Below are positions 46,596 to 55,264 of a DNA stretch of 64,000 nt, piece after piece. The notes under the pieces were generated by a model that was given only the letters and a program-made list of their open reading frames with translations, ran no database searches and was not told where the DNA came from. The stretch is from assembly GCF_000364165.2 (NCBI RefSeq), contig NZ_CP097810.1, positions 1,302,001 through 1,366,000 on the forward strand, in the 5' to 3' direction. Made by a program: the position numbers and the translations under genes. Numbering within the stretch: the first letter of the stretch is position 1; each line of letters starts with the position of its first letter. This stretch comes from Clostridium sp. MD294. GTDB taxonomy: Bacteria; Bacillota; Clostridia; Lachnospirales; Anaerotignaceae.

Positions 46596-49010
46596 ATGCC
46601 ACAGACAAAAGAATTGAACTATAAACAATTAAAAAATATCTGTTCTCCTTCTGATTTTTCATTTCAGACGACAGAAGAAATTTCATCATTAGATGGTGGA
46701 GTAATTGGTCAAGAAAGGGCAGTGAAAGCCTTCGATTTTGGATTAACAGTAAAAATGCAGGGATATAACATATTTATGACAGGACCTTCAGGTACAGGAA
46801 AAACAACTTATGCAAAAATCAGTACTAAAAAAATTGCGGCAACAGAACCTGTACCTTATGATTGGTGTTATGTATATCATTTTCAAAATCCTAGAACACC
46901 TTTGGCATTGCGTTTTAAAGCAGGCATGGGAAAACAGTTTAAAGAGGATATGAGTGAATTAGTACAAATATTTAAAACAGAGATACAAAAAGTATTTCGT
47001 TCTGAAGATTATGAAAAAGAAAAAAGTGTTATATTAAAAAAATTTGATGAAAAAAAGGACATTTATATGAAAGAAATGTCTGATATGGCAAAAGAGAATG
47101 GTTTTCAGCTTCGTTCCTCTAATTCTGGTATTTATTTTATGCCTATTATAGATGGTAAAACAATCAATGAAGAAGAATATGATAAATTGGAAGAAGAACA
47201 ACAAGAAGCAATAGATAAAGCTTCTAATGTAGTGCAGGAAAAAGCAGGCACAATTATGAGAGATTTAAGAGAGCTGGAAAAAGAATGTAAAAAGCAAACA
47301 GATGATTTAGATTATAAAGTAGGTATGTTTGCAATAGGGCATCATGTCAATTCTGTTCAAGAAAAATACAAAGAATATACGAGAGTTATTTCCTATATCA
47401 ATGATGTCAAAGAAGATGTATTAGAAAATATCAGCCAATTTTTTGAAGAAGAAGAAGAAGTTGATGAAAGTATTGCATCATTATTGCCTTTGTTTTCAAA
47501 AAAAAGTTCAGAAGATATTACACAAAAATATAAAGTAAATTTAATAGTAGACCATTCTGAAACAGAAGGAGCACCAGTTGTAGTACATTTTAATCCAACT
47601 TATTATAATTTAGTAGGAGAAGTAGAATATGATAGTGAATTTGGTAATTTAACTACAGATTTTATGAAAATAAAAGCAGGATTGTTTCATAAAGCAAATG
47701 GAGGCTATTTGATATTGCAGGCACAAGATATATTGTCAAATCCACAGTCTTGGGAGGCAATACGTAGAGTAATTAAAACAAAAGAGATTGCTATGGATAA
47801 TTTAAGAGAACAAATGGGAGCAATTGTTGCACCAGTGTTAAAGCCTGAACCTGTTCCAGCAGATTTTAAAATTATATTGATAGGCAGTGAATATTATTAT
47901 GATGTGCTAAGTGAATTTGATGATGAATTTGACAAATTTTTCAAAATAAAAGCAGAATTTGATTATGAAATGAAAAGAAATGATGAAAATATTGTTAAAT
48001 TGGCACAATTTATAAAAAAATTTTCAGAAAAAGAACATACCGCACATTTTACAGCAGATGCAGTTTGTGCTGTAATAGAATATTCTTCAAGAACAGCGGA
48101 AAGACAAGATAAATTAAGCACACGATTTAATCGCTTAACGGAAGTAATGGGAGAAGCAGCAGCATGGGCGAAATTGTCAGGAGATACTCTTATTACAGCA
48201 AAACATATTAAAAAAGCAATAGAACAAAAAGAGCAAAGATTGAAAATGTATGAAGAAAAACTTGGAGAAATGCTTGATGAAAAGGTCATTATGATAGATA
48301 CAGAAGGCAGTAAAATAGGACAGATAAATGGCCTTGCTGTTTTGGATATGGGAAGCTATGCTTTTGGAAATCCTTGTCGTATTACAGCAACGACATATAT
48401 GGGAGAGTCTGGTATTATTAATATTGAAAAAGAAGCACAGCTCAGTGGCCAAACACATGATAAAGGAATACAGATATTAACTGGATTTTTGGGGCAGACT
48501 TATGCACAAGAGTTTCCGCTTTCTCTTTCTTGTAGAGTGTGTTTTGAACAAAATTATAATGGTATAGATGGAGATAGTGCTTCTAGTACAGAATTGTATT
48601 GTATACTATCTAGCTTGGCAGAAGTGCCTATTAGACAGGACTTGGCAGTAACAGGTTCTATCAACCAAAGAGGAGAGATACAAGCAATAGGTGGCGTAAC
48701 ATATAAAATTGAAGGTTTTTTTGACTTGTGTAAAAAAAGAGGATTGACAGGTACACAAGGGGTAATTATACCAGAAACTAATATTAAAGACCTTGTGTTG
48801 AAAGATGAAGTAATAGAAGCAGTAAAACAGGGTGCATTTCATATTTATGCGATATCTACATTGGAAGAAGGCATTGCGTTGCTTATGGATATGGAAGCAG
48901 GACAAAAAAATAAAAATGGAAAATATCCTGCTAATAGTGTACATGGTAAAGTAATGAAAAAATTGAAAGCTTATTATAAAGGAGCATCAGGGGAAAAAAT
49001 AGAAAAATAA
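46596..49010 (+). CDS. Lon-family ATP-dependent protease (AAA_32 type)
   Basis: An 804-residue protease with one ATPase core, residues 35-440 (Walker A TGPSGTGKTTYAK near 67, with a long helical insertion), a lid near 480-580, and an S16 peptidase domain at 580-790. The Ser-Lys dyad lies in DGDSASSTE and GGVTYKIEGF. This matches the LonB-like branch that has an AAA_32 N-part, distinct from LonA. It follows the t6A operon by 32 bp and ends with a hairpin. Confidence 0.9.
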   Translation: MPQTKELNYKQLKNICSPSDFSFQTTEEISSLDGGVIGQERAVKAFDFGLTVKMQGYNIFMTGPSGTGKTTYAKISTKKIAATEPVPYDWCYVYHFQNPRTPLALRFKAGMGKQFKEDMSELVQIFKTEIQKVFRSEDYEKEKSVILKKFDEKKDIYMKEMSDMAKENGFQLRSSNSGIYFMPIIDGKTINEEEYDKLEEEQQEAIDKASNVVQEKAGTIMRDLRELEKECKKQTDDLDYKVGMFAIGHHVNSVQEKYKEYTRVISYINDVKEDVLENISQFFEEEEEVDESIASLLPLFSKKSSEDITQKYKVNLIVDHSETEGAPVVVHFNPTYYNLVGEVEYDSEFGNLTTDFMKIKAGLFHKANGGYLILQAQDILSNPQSWEAIRRVIKTKEIAMDNLREQMGAIVAPVLKPEPVPADFKIILIGSEYYYDVLSEFDDEFDKFFKIKAEFDYEMKRNDENIVKLAQFIKKFSEKEHTAHFTADAVCAVIEYSSRTAERQDKLSTRFNRLTEVMGEAAAWAKLSGDTLITAKHIKKAIEQKEQRLKMYEEKLGEMLDEKVIMIDTEGSKIGQINGLAVLDMGSYAFGNPCRITATTYMGESGIINIEKEAQLSGQTHDKGIQILTGFLGQTYAQEFPLSLSCRVCFEQNYNGIDGDSASSTELYCILSSLAEVPIRQDLAVTGSINQRGEIQAIGGVTYKIEGFFDLCKKRGLTGTQGVIIPETNIKDLVLKDEVIEAVKQGAFHIYAISTLEEGIALLMDMEAGQKNKNGKYPANSVHGKVMKKLKAYYKGASGEKIEK

Positions 49011-49022
49011 TAAATATTTAAA

Positions 49023-49066
49023 AAAAAGAATGTGAAATCGTAAGAGAGTAACATTCTTTTTCTATT
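49023..49066 (+). terminator. Terminator after the Lon-like gene
   Basis: AAAAAGAATGT pairs with ACATTCTTTTT around a 17-base loop and is followed by more T. The remaining gap to 49279 holds no gene I can support. Confidence 0.75.
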
Positions 49067-49278
49067 TTTAAACAAAAATTAATACAAGAACTTTCGACAA
49101 TAGTACAGTTTTTTGGTATACTAATTTGGTATAAAATAATGGAAGTAATATATGACTATAAAACGCAGATTGCAGCGCAAAAAAAGAAGAAATTAGGAAA
49201 GGAGAAAATTACTGTAAAATGTGCAATATTATAAAAGATATAATGTTTTTTATAAATTTTCAGTAATGAAAAACACCA

Positions 49279-51303
49279 ATGAATAAAAAATGGAACAGAC
49301 TGCTTTGCACTACTGTGGCAAGTGTTTTATTTTTGGGTAATATGCAGGTTTATGGAAGTGTTATAAAAATGCGATTGCTATATGACCAAAAAATGCACAA
49401 TTATGAAGCAGAAAGTATTCATATTTCTGTCAATGGTACAGAACTACCAGAGGGTGATATGCCTCCTATTGTACTTTACGATAGAACATTAGTACCAGCA
49501 AGAGCAGTTTTTGAGGCATTAGGAGCAGAAGTAGTATGGAATGAAGCAACACAAGAAGTGTATGTTAGGAGAGAAAATGATGTAGTGATATTAAAAGCAG
49601 ATGATAAATCAGCAACAAAAAATGGCGTTGTGTTTACTATGGATGTGCCAGCAAAAGTTATAAATGAAAGAACAATGATACCAGTAAGAGCAGTTTCAGA
49701 AGCATTAGGTTGTACAGTAGATTGGGACGAAAATACAAGAATGGTAAGTATACAAGAGGAAATAAAACAAGAACAAATCCCTCCAGAAAGTAATGATGAT
49801 AGCATTGAAAATAATAGTGATGATGACAATAATGATAATAACAACAATAATAATAACAATGATGATGATGACGTAAAAGTGGATACAGTAGAAAAAAAAG
49901 AGTATATAAAAGGTGGTACAGGAGATATTCCTAAACAAGATATTGGAGTAATAGATATTGTAATACCAGAAACAAAACAGCAACAGCAAACATTTATTAT
50001 AAAAGCGTCTGATGAAATTGCGAAATTTGAACAAATAGAAGGAAAAGAAAATGAAATTGTAATCAATATTTATTATGCACAAAAAGAGATATTGACAGAC
50101 CACATTAAAGTAGAAACAAGTAATGCAGTGAGTGGTATTATTTCATCACAACATACAGATGATGATGTTACAGTAACAAAAGTAGTATTTGAATTGACAA
50201 AACAATGTAAATATGATATTGCGTTAGAAGAGGAATATGAAGATAGTATCATAGTATCATTTGGAGAAGGAAGCAATGACGAAGCAGATACAGATATAAA
50301 TACAATGCCAGATGCAAGCGTAATACCAGATGAGAGTGTAATACCAGATACAAATACAGATGTGAATATACCAACCATTGATACAAGTACAAACAAACCA
50401 AATCAGTTAAAAAATGTTCATTATGAAACAACAAGAAAAGCGATTGCATTGTCAAAAACGGAATTATTTGCAATAAACAATGCAGAACATATAGATGACT
50501 ATTTAAATAAGAAGTATCAAATTATACTTCCAGGAGATTATAGTAGTATTTATGGAAGCGGAACAATGGCATTAAACACTACAGAGTTAGTTTCTGCTAC
50601 AATAAGTCAAGAAGGTGGTAAAACAGCAATTACATTTGAACAAAATGGAATATATGCCTATACTATAACAGAAGATGCGAATTATTATTATATTAATATT
50701 AAAAACCCTAAAGAGGTTTATAATAAAATATTAGTATTAGACGCAGGGCATGGAGGACAAGACCCAGGAACAAGCGGAAACAATTTAAAAGAAAAAGATA
50801 TTACATTAGCAATATTACAAAAAACATATAGTAGGCTACAAAAAACAGATAAAGTAAAAACGTATGTCACACGTATTGGAGATACTTATCCTGAAAATAT
50901 TTCTAGGGCAACTATGGCAAATGATATAGGAGATGTTTTTGTTTCAATACATATGAATTCTGCAAGTCCAAATCCAACACCAAATGGAACAGAAGTACTA
51001 TTTATTACACATGAAACAGATAAAGATGGAAAATTGACAAGTAAAGCAGTAGCAACAACATTGCTAAAAAATGTGGTAAATGCTTTGGGGACAAATAATA
51101 GAGGATTAAAATATGATACAGCAGAGCAAAAAAATCTTATTGTATTAAATAGAACAGTAGTGCCTGCTGTTATAGTAGAAACATTATTTTTGTCTAATCC
51201 AGGAGATGCTTTAAAAATTTCAAATGAATTATATCAAGAAGAAGTAGCACAAGCAATTTATGATAGTATTATAGAATTGGCTGATAATTATAAATGGAGA
51301 TAA
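49279..51303 (+). CDS. N-acetylmuramoyl-L-alanine amidase with stalk domain (first copy)
   Basis: A 674-residue secreted peptidoglycan amidase. Signal peptide 1-27; copper amine oxidase-like stalk domain at 45-160 (TLVPARAVFEALGAEVVWN repeated as IPVRAVSEALGCTVDW); an Asn/Asp-rich linker at 170-205; an AMIN-type domain at 220-335; then a linker and the Amidase_3 domain at 485-672. Zinc ligands lie in DAGHGGQDPGTSG and SIHMNSASP, the catalytic Glu in VIVETLFLSN. No Shine-Dalgarno is visible before ATG 49279. Confidence 0.9.
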   Translation: MNKKWNRLLCTTVASVLFLGNMQVYGSVIKMRLLYDQKMHNYEAESIHISVNGTELPEGDMPPIVLYDRTLVPARAVFEALGAEVVWNEATQEVYVRRENDVVILKADDKSATKNGVVFTMDVPAKVINERTMIPVRAVSEALGCTVDWDENTRMVSIQEEIKQEQIPPESNDDSIENNSDDDNNDNNNNNNNNDDDDVKVDTVEKKEYIKGGTGDIPKQDIGVIDIVIPETKQQQQTFIIKASDEIAKFEQIEGKENEIVINIYYAQKEILTDHIKVETSNAVSGIISSQHTDDDVTVTKVVFELTKQCKYDIALEEEYEDSIIVSFGEGSNDEADTDINTMPDASVIPDESVIPDTNTDVNIPTIDTSTNKPNQLKNVHYETTRKAIALSKTELFAINNAEHIDDYLNKKYQIILPGDYSSIYGSGTMALNTTELVSATISQEGGKTAITFEQNGIYAYTITEDANYYYINIKNPKEVYNKILVLDAGHGGQDPGTSGNNLKEKDITLAILQKTYSRLQKTDKVKTYVTRIGDTYPENISRATMANDIGDVFVSIHMNSASPNPTPNGTEVLFITHETDKDGKLTSKAVATTLLKNVVNALGTNNRGLKYDTAEQKNLIVLNRTVVPAVIVETLFLSNPGDALKISNELYQEEVAQAIYDSIIELADNYKWR

Positions 51304-51328
51304 AATAATTTTGTAAATTTATTGCAAC

Positions 51329-51371
51329 GGAATGTTATTTCTTAGTTTATGGAATAACATTCTGTTTATAT
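51329..51371 (+). terminator. Terminator after the first amidase
   Basis: GAATGTTATTTC pairs with GGAATAACATTC around a 10-base loop, followed by a mixed T-rich tail. Moderate strength. Confidence 0.65.
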
Positions 51372-51408
51372 TTTAAGAGAATTTTAAGAATTGCTTTTGA
51401 TATATTTT

Positions 51409-51437
51409 TTTACAAATTTCGACTTTTTTGATATACT
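51409..51437 (+). promoter_or_regulatory. Promoter of the second amidase
   Basis: TTTACA (51409-51414) and TATACT (51432-51437) are 17 bp apart, 35 bp before the gene. Confidence 0.6.
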
Positions 51438-51471
51438 AATAAAGACAGCAAAAAATAGGAGGAATTAAAAA

Positions 51472-53862
51472 ATGTATCAAAAAAGAAAACGTTTTTTTGC
51501 TATAACAGCAATATGTTCTATGCTTTTAAGTAATGTATGTGCGTATGCTGCTGAGCTGGATATGAATTTGTATTATGATGGAAAAACACATCATTATAAA
51601 GCAGAAGAAGTAAATATTGTAATTAATGGAGAAGAAATGATTGTAACAGATATGCCACCTGTAATATTGGAAGATAGAACACTTGTACCAGCAAGAGATG
51701 TTTTTGAAACAATGGGGGCAGAAGTGGCTTGGAATGCACAGACAAAAGAAGTTTATGTAAAAAAAGAAAGTGATGTTGTAATATTAAAAATTGATGATGA
51801 AATTGGTACAAAAAATGGTATTGCTTTTACAATGGACGTTCCAGCAAAAATTATAAATGATAGAACAGTAATACCAGTAAGAGTAGTTTCGGAAGCATTG
51901 GGTTGTGAAGTAGGCTGGGACGCAAAAAAAAGAATAGTAACAATAGAACAAAAACAACAAGAAATAGAAAATACCGTTGAAGATGAAATTGTTGACGTAG
52001 ATATAAATGAAAATATAGATATTAGTTTAGATGCAAATACAGATGTAAATAATAACACAAACACAAATAACAATACAAATACAAATAACAATACAAACAC
52101 AAATAACAATACAAACACAAACAATAATACAAACACAAACAATAATACAAATACAAACGATAATACAAATACAAACGATAATACAAACAACAATACAAAT
52201 ACAAACAATAATACAAACACAAACAACAATACAAATACAAACAACAATACAAACACAAACAACAATACAAATACAAACAACAATACAAATACAAACACAG
52301 AAAATAATGCAACAAATGTGCCAACACAAAATAGTAAAGTAACAAATGTGATTGTGCCTGCTTCTGCTAGTGCACCACAAATATTTACTATTACAACATC
52401 AGCACAAATTGCAAAATATCAAAATGTGTATGTAGATGATACTAGAATAGTGTTAGATATTTATTATGCTGAAAAAAATTTACCAAGTGATAATATTACT
52501 GTTACAACAAGCCCATTTGTGTCAGCAATACGTTCTGCACAACATGATATGGAAGGTGTTACAGTAACAAGAGTGGTATTGGATTTAAAAGCACCTATAA
52601 AATATCAATTAACACAAAGTGAAGATAAAAAGAACTTGATTGTTTCATTTCAAGAAAGTGTTGTACAAAGTTTGACAAAAACAAGTAATGGTACAATAGA
52701 TACCATACAAATTACAGGAAGTGCACCACTTACAGCAAATGTTAGTACACTTTCTAGTCCAAATAGAGTAATTATTGATATACCTTATGCAACATCAAAT
52801 TTAGAGCCAAATCCATCTGTAGAGGGATTAAGTCAAATTTTGGCAATCCGTACAAGTATGTATGAAGAAAAAGTTGCTCGTGTGGTATTGGAAATAAAAG
52901 ATACAGCAGAATATGATATGTCACAAAATGGAAATCATATTATTGTAACAGTAAAGAAATCTACATTAGAAAATATTTCTTATGATGCTTCTAAAAAAGC
53001 GTTGGTATTGAAAAAAGTAATGCCTTTTGATGTGAATGGTGTAATACATACAGACAATTATTTAAAAAATCAATATAAAGTAACATTACCTTCTGATTTT
53101 ACAAGTGTATACGGCTATGGTACAATGAAATTGCCTTATGAAGGTGTATCAAGTGTAACTGTAGCGAATGAAGGCGGAAGAACAACATTTTCATTTTCAG
53201 AAAGCAATATTAGAGCCTATACTATAACAGAAGATAGTAATAATTATTATATCAATATTAAAAATCCTAAAGAAGTTTATTCTAAAGTAGTGCTGTTAGA
53301 TGCAGGACATGGAGGGAATGACCCAGGAACAAGCGGAAATGGAATGAATGAAAAAGATATTACATTGTCTATTGTGAATAAGGCATATGCCTTGCTTCAA
53401 AATACAGATAAAGTAAAAGTGTATTTAACAAGAAATGATGATAGTAGACCAGAAAATAGACATAGAGCAAATACAGCAAATGATATTGCTGATGTTCTGA
53501 TTTCAATACATATGAATTCTGCAAGTCCCAATCCATCACCAAATGGAACAGAAGTACTTTTTGTAACACATACCAATGATGTGCAAGGAAGGCTAACAAG
53601 CCAAATTGTAGCTACAACATTGCTTCAAAGAACAGTCAATGCTCTTTCTACCAATAATAGAGGATTAAAATATGATACACAACATCAAAAGAATTTGATA
53701 TTATTAAATTCTACAACAGTACCTGCTGTTATAGTAGAAACGCTGTTTTTATCTAATCCTGGAGATGCTCTGAAAATTTCAAATACTGCAAACCATGATA
53801 AAATGGCACAAGCAATATATGACAGTATTATAGAATTGGCTGATAAATATACATGGAGATAA
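51472..53862 (+). CDS. N-acetylmuramoyl-L-alanine amidase with stalk domain (second copy)
   Basis: A 796-residue paralogue of the preceding protein. Signal peptide 1-27, stalk domain at 45-160, a Thr/Asn repeat linker at about 192-277, two AMIN-type domains (about 285-500), a third beta segment shared with the first copy, and the Amidase_3 domain at 600-795 (DAGHGGNDPGTSG, ISIHMNSASPNPSPNG, VIVETLFLSN). It binds and cuts peptidoglycan in the wall. AGGAGG precedes the ATG. Confidence 0.92.
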   Translation: MYQKRKRFFAITAICSMLLSNVCAYAAELDMNLYYDGKTHHYKAEEVNIVINGEEMIVTDMPPVILEDRTLVPARDVFETMGAEVAWNAQTKEVYVKKESDVVILKIDDEIGTKNGIAFTMDVPAKIINDRTVIPVRVVSEALGCEVGWDAKKRIVTIEQKQQEIENTVEDEIVDVDINENIDISLDANTDVNNNTNTNNNTNTNNNTNTNNNTNTNNNTNTNNNTNTNDNTNTNDNTNNNTNTNNNTNTNNNTNTNNNTNTNNNTNTNNNTNTNTENNATNVPTQNSKVTNVIVPASASAPQIFTITTSAQIAKYQNVYVDDTRIVLDIYYAEKNLPSDNITVTTSPFVSAIRSAQHDMEGVTVTRVVLDLKAPIKYQLTQSEDKKNLIVSFQESVVQSLTKTSNGTIDTIQITGSAPLTANVSTLSSPNRVIIDIPYATSNLEPNPSVEGLSQILAIRTSMYEEKVARVVLEIKDTAEYDMSQNGNHIIVTVKKSTLENISYDASKKALVLKKVMPFDVNGVIHTDNYLKNQYKVTLPSDFTSVYGYGTMKLPYEGVSSVTVANEGGRTTFSFSESNIRAYTITEDSNNYYINIKNPKEVYSKVVLLDAGHGGNDPGTSGNGMNEKDITLSIVNKAYALLQNTDKVKVYLTRNDDSRPENRHRANTANDIADVLISIHMNSASPNPSPNGTEVLFVTHTNDVQGRLTSQIVATTLLQRTVNALSTNNRGLKYDTQHQKNLILLNSTTVPAVIVETLFLSNPGDALKISNTANHDKMAQAIYDSIIELADKYTWR
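52045..52299 (+). repeat. In-frame Thr/Asn microsatellite
   Basis: About fourteen tandem units of 18 bp or a near multiple (AAT ACA AAT ACA AAC AAC-like) encode (NTNTNN)n between the stalk and AMIN domains of the second amidase. Slippage could change its length in steps of codons. It is a flexible linker, not a CRISPR array. Confidence 0.85.
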
Positions 53863-53869
53863 CATTAAA

Positions 53870-53899
53870 AAAGCGTTCCGATAAAATTCGGAACGCTTT
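53870..53899. terminator. Bidirectional terminator
   Basis: AAAGCGTTCCGA pairs with TCGGAACGCTTT around TAAAAT. The minus strand ends it in six T, so it is strongest for the CotJ operon; it also serves the amidase gene. Confidence 0.85.
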
Positions 53900-53903
53900 A
53901 CTT

Positions 53904-54512
53904 TTATGCTTTCCACATGATGTTACTTGTGTTTCCCATATCAAATACTTTTTCTTGTTTTAAATAATCTCTTGCAATATCTAATGCTTCGCCAAATCTT
54001 TGAAAATGTACAATTTCTCTTTCTCTTAAAAAGCGTAAAGGTGCTAATACTTCTGGGTCGTCTGTTAAATCAATTAAATATTCATAAGTGCTTCTTGCTT
54101 TTTGTTCTGCTGCCATATCTTCGTATAAATCTGTAATAGGGTCACCTTTGGATTGTAAAGCGAGTGCAGAAAAAGGTACTCCAGATGCAGCAGAAGGATA
54201 TACTCCTAAGCCATGATTAACATAATAACTGTCTAAACCACTGTCTATAATTTGTTGTTTTGTAAGTCCCCTTGTAAGTTGTGCTACAATTGTTCCCATC
54301 ATTTCTACATGAGCAAATTCTTCTGTAGCAATATCATTTAATGTAGCTTTTGCTTCTGGAGTTACCATAGTAAATTTTTGACTAAGATAGCGTAATGATG
54401 CACCAAGTTCACCATCGGGGCCGCCATATTGTTCTATCATAATTTTTGCTAATCTTGCATCTGGTGTTGTAATTTTAATAGGAAATTCTAATTTTTTCTC
54501 ATAAATCCACAT
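53904..54512 (-). CDS. cotJC: Spore coat protein CotJC (manganese-catalase fold)
   Basis: A 202-residue ferritin-like protein: MWIYEKKLEFPIKI at the start, ATEEFAHVEMMGTI and LREREIVHFQRFGEAL supply the di-metal Glu/His ligands. It is the third gene of the cotJABC operon and is predicted in the spore coat, where it may have catalase activity. AAAGGAG precedes the ATG; the gap to cotJB is one base. Confidence 0.95.
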   Translation of the reverse strand: MWIYEKKLEFPIKITTPDARLAKIMIEQYGGPDGELGASLRYLSQKFTMVTPEAKATLNDIATEEFAHVEMMGTIVAQLTRGLTKQQIIDSGLDSYYVNHGLGVYPSAASGVPFSALALQSKGDPITDLYEDMAAEQKARSTYEYLIDLTDDPEVLAPLRFLREREIVHFQRFGEALDIARDYLKQEKVFDMGNTSNIMWKA

Positions 54513-54797
54513 TTATTTACACTCCTTTCCTGCAAGGGAATAATTAAATTGGGACTGCCAAGGCCAAGGATTATTTTTCCACTGCCAATTTTGAACATCT
54601 GAGGCATAGCTTCTAAAAGAACACAAAGGACCAAAAGCATCTTCATATTTTGCTCTTACAGTATCAGCTGCTACAATTACTTGATTATAAGCTTCTATTG
54701 CTTCTGTATCTTCAGGGTGTGTATTCAAATATAATCCTAAATCAACTGCCATAAAATCCAATTGAGTTAAACTATTTAAAAGTTCTTCTCTGTTCAT
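54513..54797 (-). CDS. cotJB: Spore coat protein CotJB
   Basis: A 94-residue protein with the CotJB start NREELLNSLTQLDFMAVDLGLYLNTHP and the C-terminal WQWKNNPWPWQSQFNYS. It is required with CotJC for coat assembly in Bacillus. It lies between cotJA and cotJC; its stop is adjacent to the cotJC start. Confidence 0.94.
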   Translation of the reverse strand: MNREELLNSLTQLDFMAVDLGLYLNTHPEDTEAIEAYNQVIVAADTVRAKYEDAFGPLCSFRSYASDVQNWQWKNNPWPWQSQFNYSLAGKECK

Positions 54798-54809
54798 AAT
54801 AACCCTCCT

Positions 54810-55112
54810 TTACAAAAATTTTGTTAAATTACTGCCCTGAATATAAGGCTGTACTAAATCGCCAAAAGCAGTACCACAAACTAAACTTTGTTCTTGTGTC
54901 ATAGTATTTGCATTAGGCTGAGGAGCAACATAAGCCTGTGCTAAACCAATTTTGTTTATAAGCCAAGCATTACAATCCATTTGTATTATTGTGTCAGAGC
55001 CTGTTGTAGTTCCTGTTATATTACCTGGTATGTTCTGGCAAGGGCATCTTCTTGCTTCCATAGCAGAAACAGCATTTTGTTCCATTATAAAATCGTCACA
55101 CATTTCTTTCAC
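54810..55112 (-). CDS. cotJA: Spore coat-associated protein CotJA
   Basis: A 100-residue protein; the C-terminal AQAYVAPQPNANTMTQEQSL and VCGTAFGDLVQPY match CotJA (QAYVPWQ...GTLFP-like). The N-terminal 50 residues are an extended, Cys-bearing segment (CPCQNIPG), longer than in Bacillus. The start is GTG 55112 with AGGAGGG upstream. First gene of cotJABC; I could not identify a sigma-E promoter with confidence. Confidence 0.88.
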   Translation of the reverse strand: MKEMCDDFIMEQNAVSAMEARRCPCQNIPGNITGTTTGSDTIIQMDCNAWLINKIGLAQAYVAPQPNANTMTQEQSLVCGTAFGDLVQPYIQGSNLTKFL

Positions 55113-55221
55113 AATAAGCCCTCCTTTTTTTATTGTTTTTACATTAACTAAAATATGCGTTAATAAAAAATGTGTGCTTATCTACTATGACAAAGAAATG
55201 AAAAACAAAATAAATAAAAAA

Positions 55222-55241
55222 CGTGTCAATACTATGACACG
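55222..55241 (-). terminator. Terminator after the 55265 gene
   Basis: CGTGTCA pairs with TGACACG around ATACTA; on the minus strand six T follow at once. Confidence 0.78.
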
Positions 55242-55264
55242 CTTTAAAAAAATATTTTTATTTA

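Noticed and set aside
49218-49266. Short leader peptide before the first amidase
   Set aside because: The AAAGGAG site is too far from its ATG and nothing supports attenuation.
52045-52299. Possible CRISPR or direct-repeat array
   Set aside because: Units are short, contiguous, without spacers, and keep the amidase frame.
51753-52380. Long antisense frames across the Thr/Asn repeat
   Set aside because: They are the complement of the repeat, giving Val/Phe/Leu or Cys/Ile repeats, with no start signals.
55113-55200. Sigma-E promoter for cotJABC
   Set aside because: ATA- and CATA-like elements occur, but not at the right spacing; not claimed.
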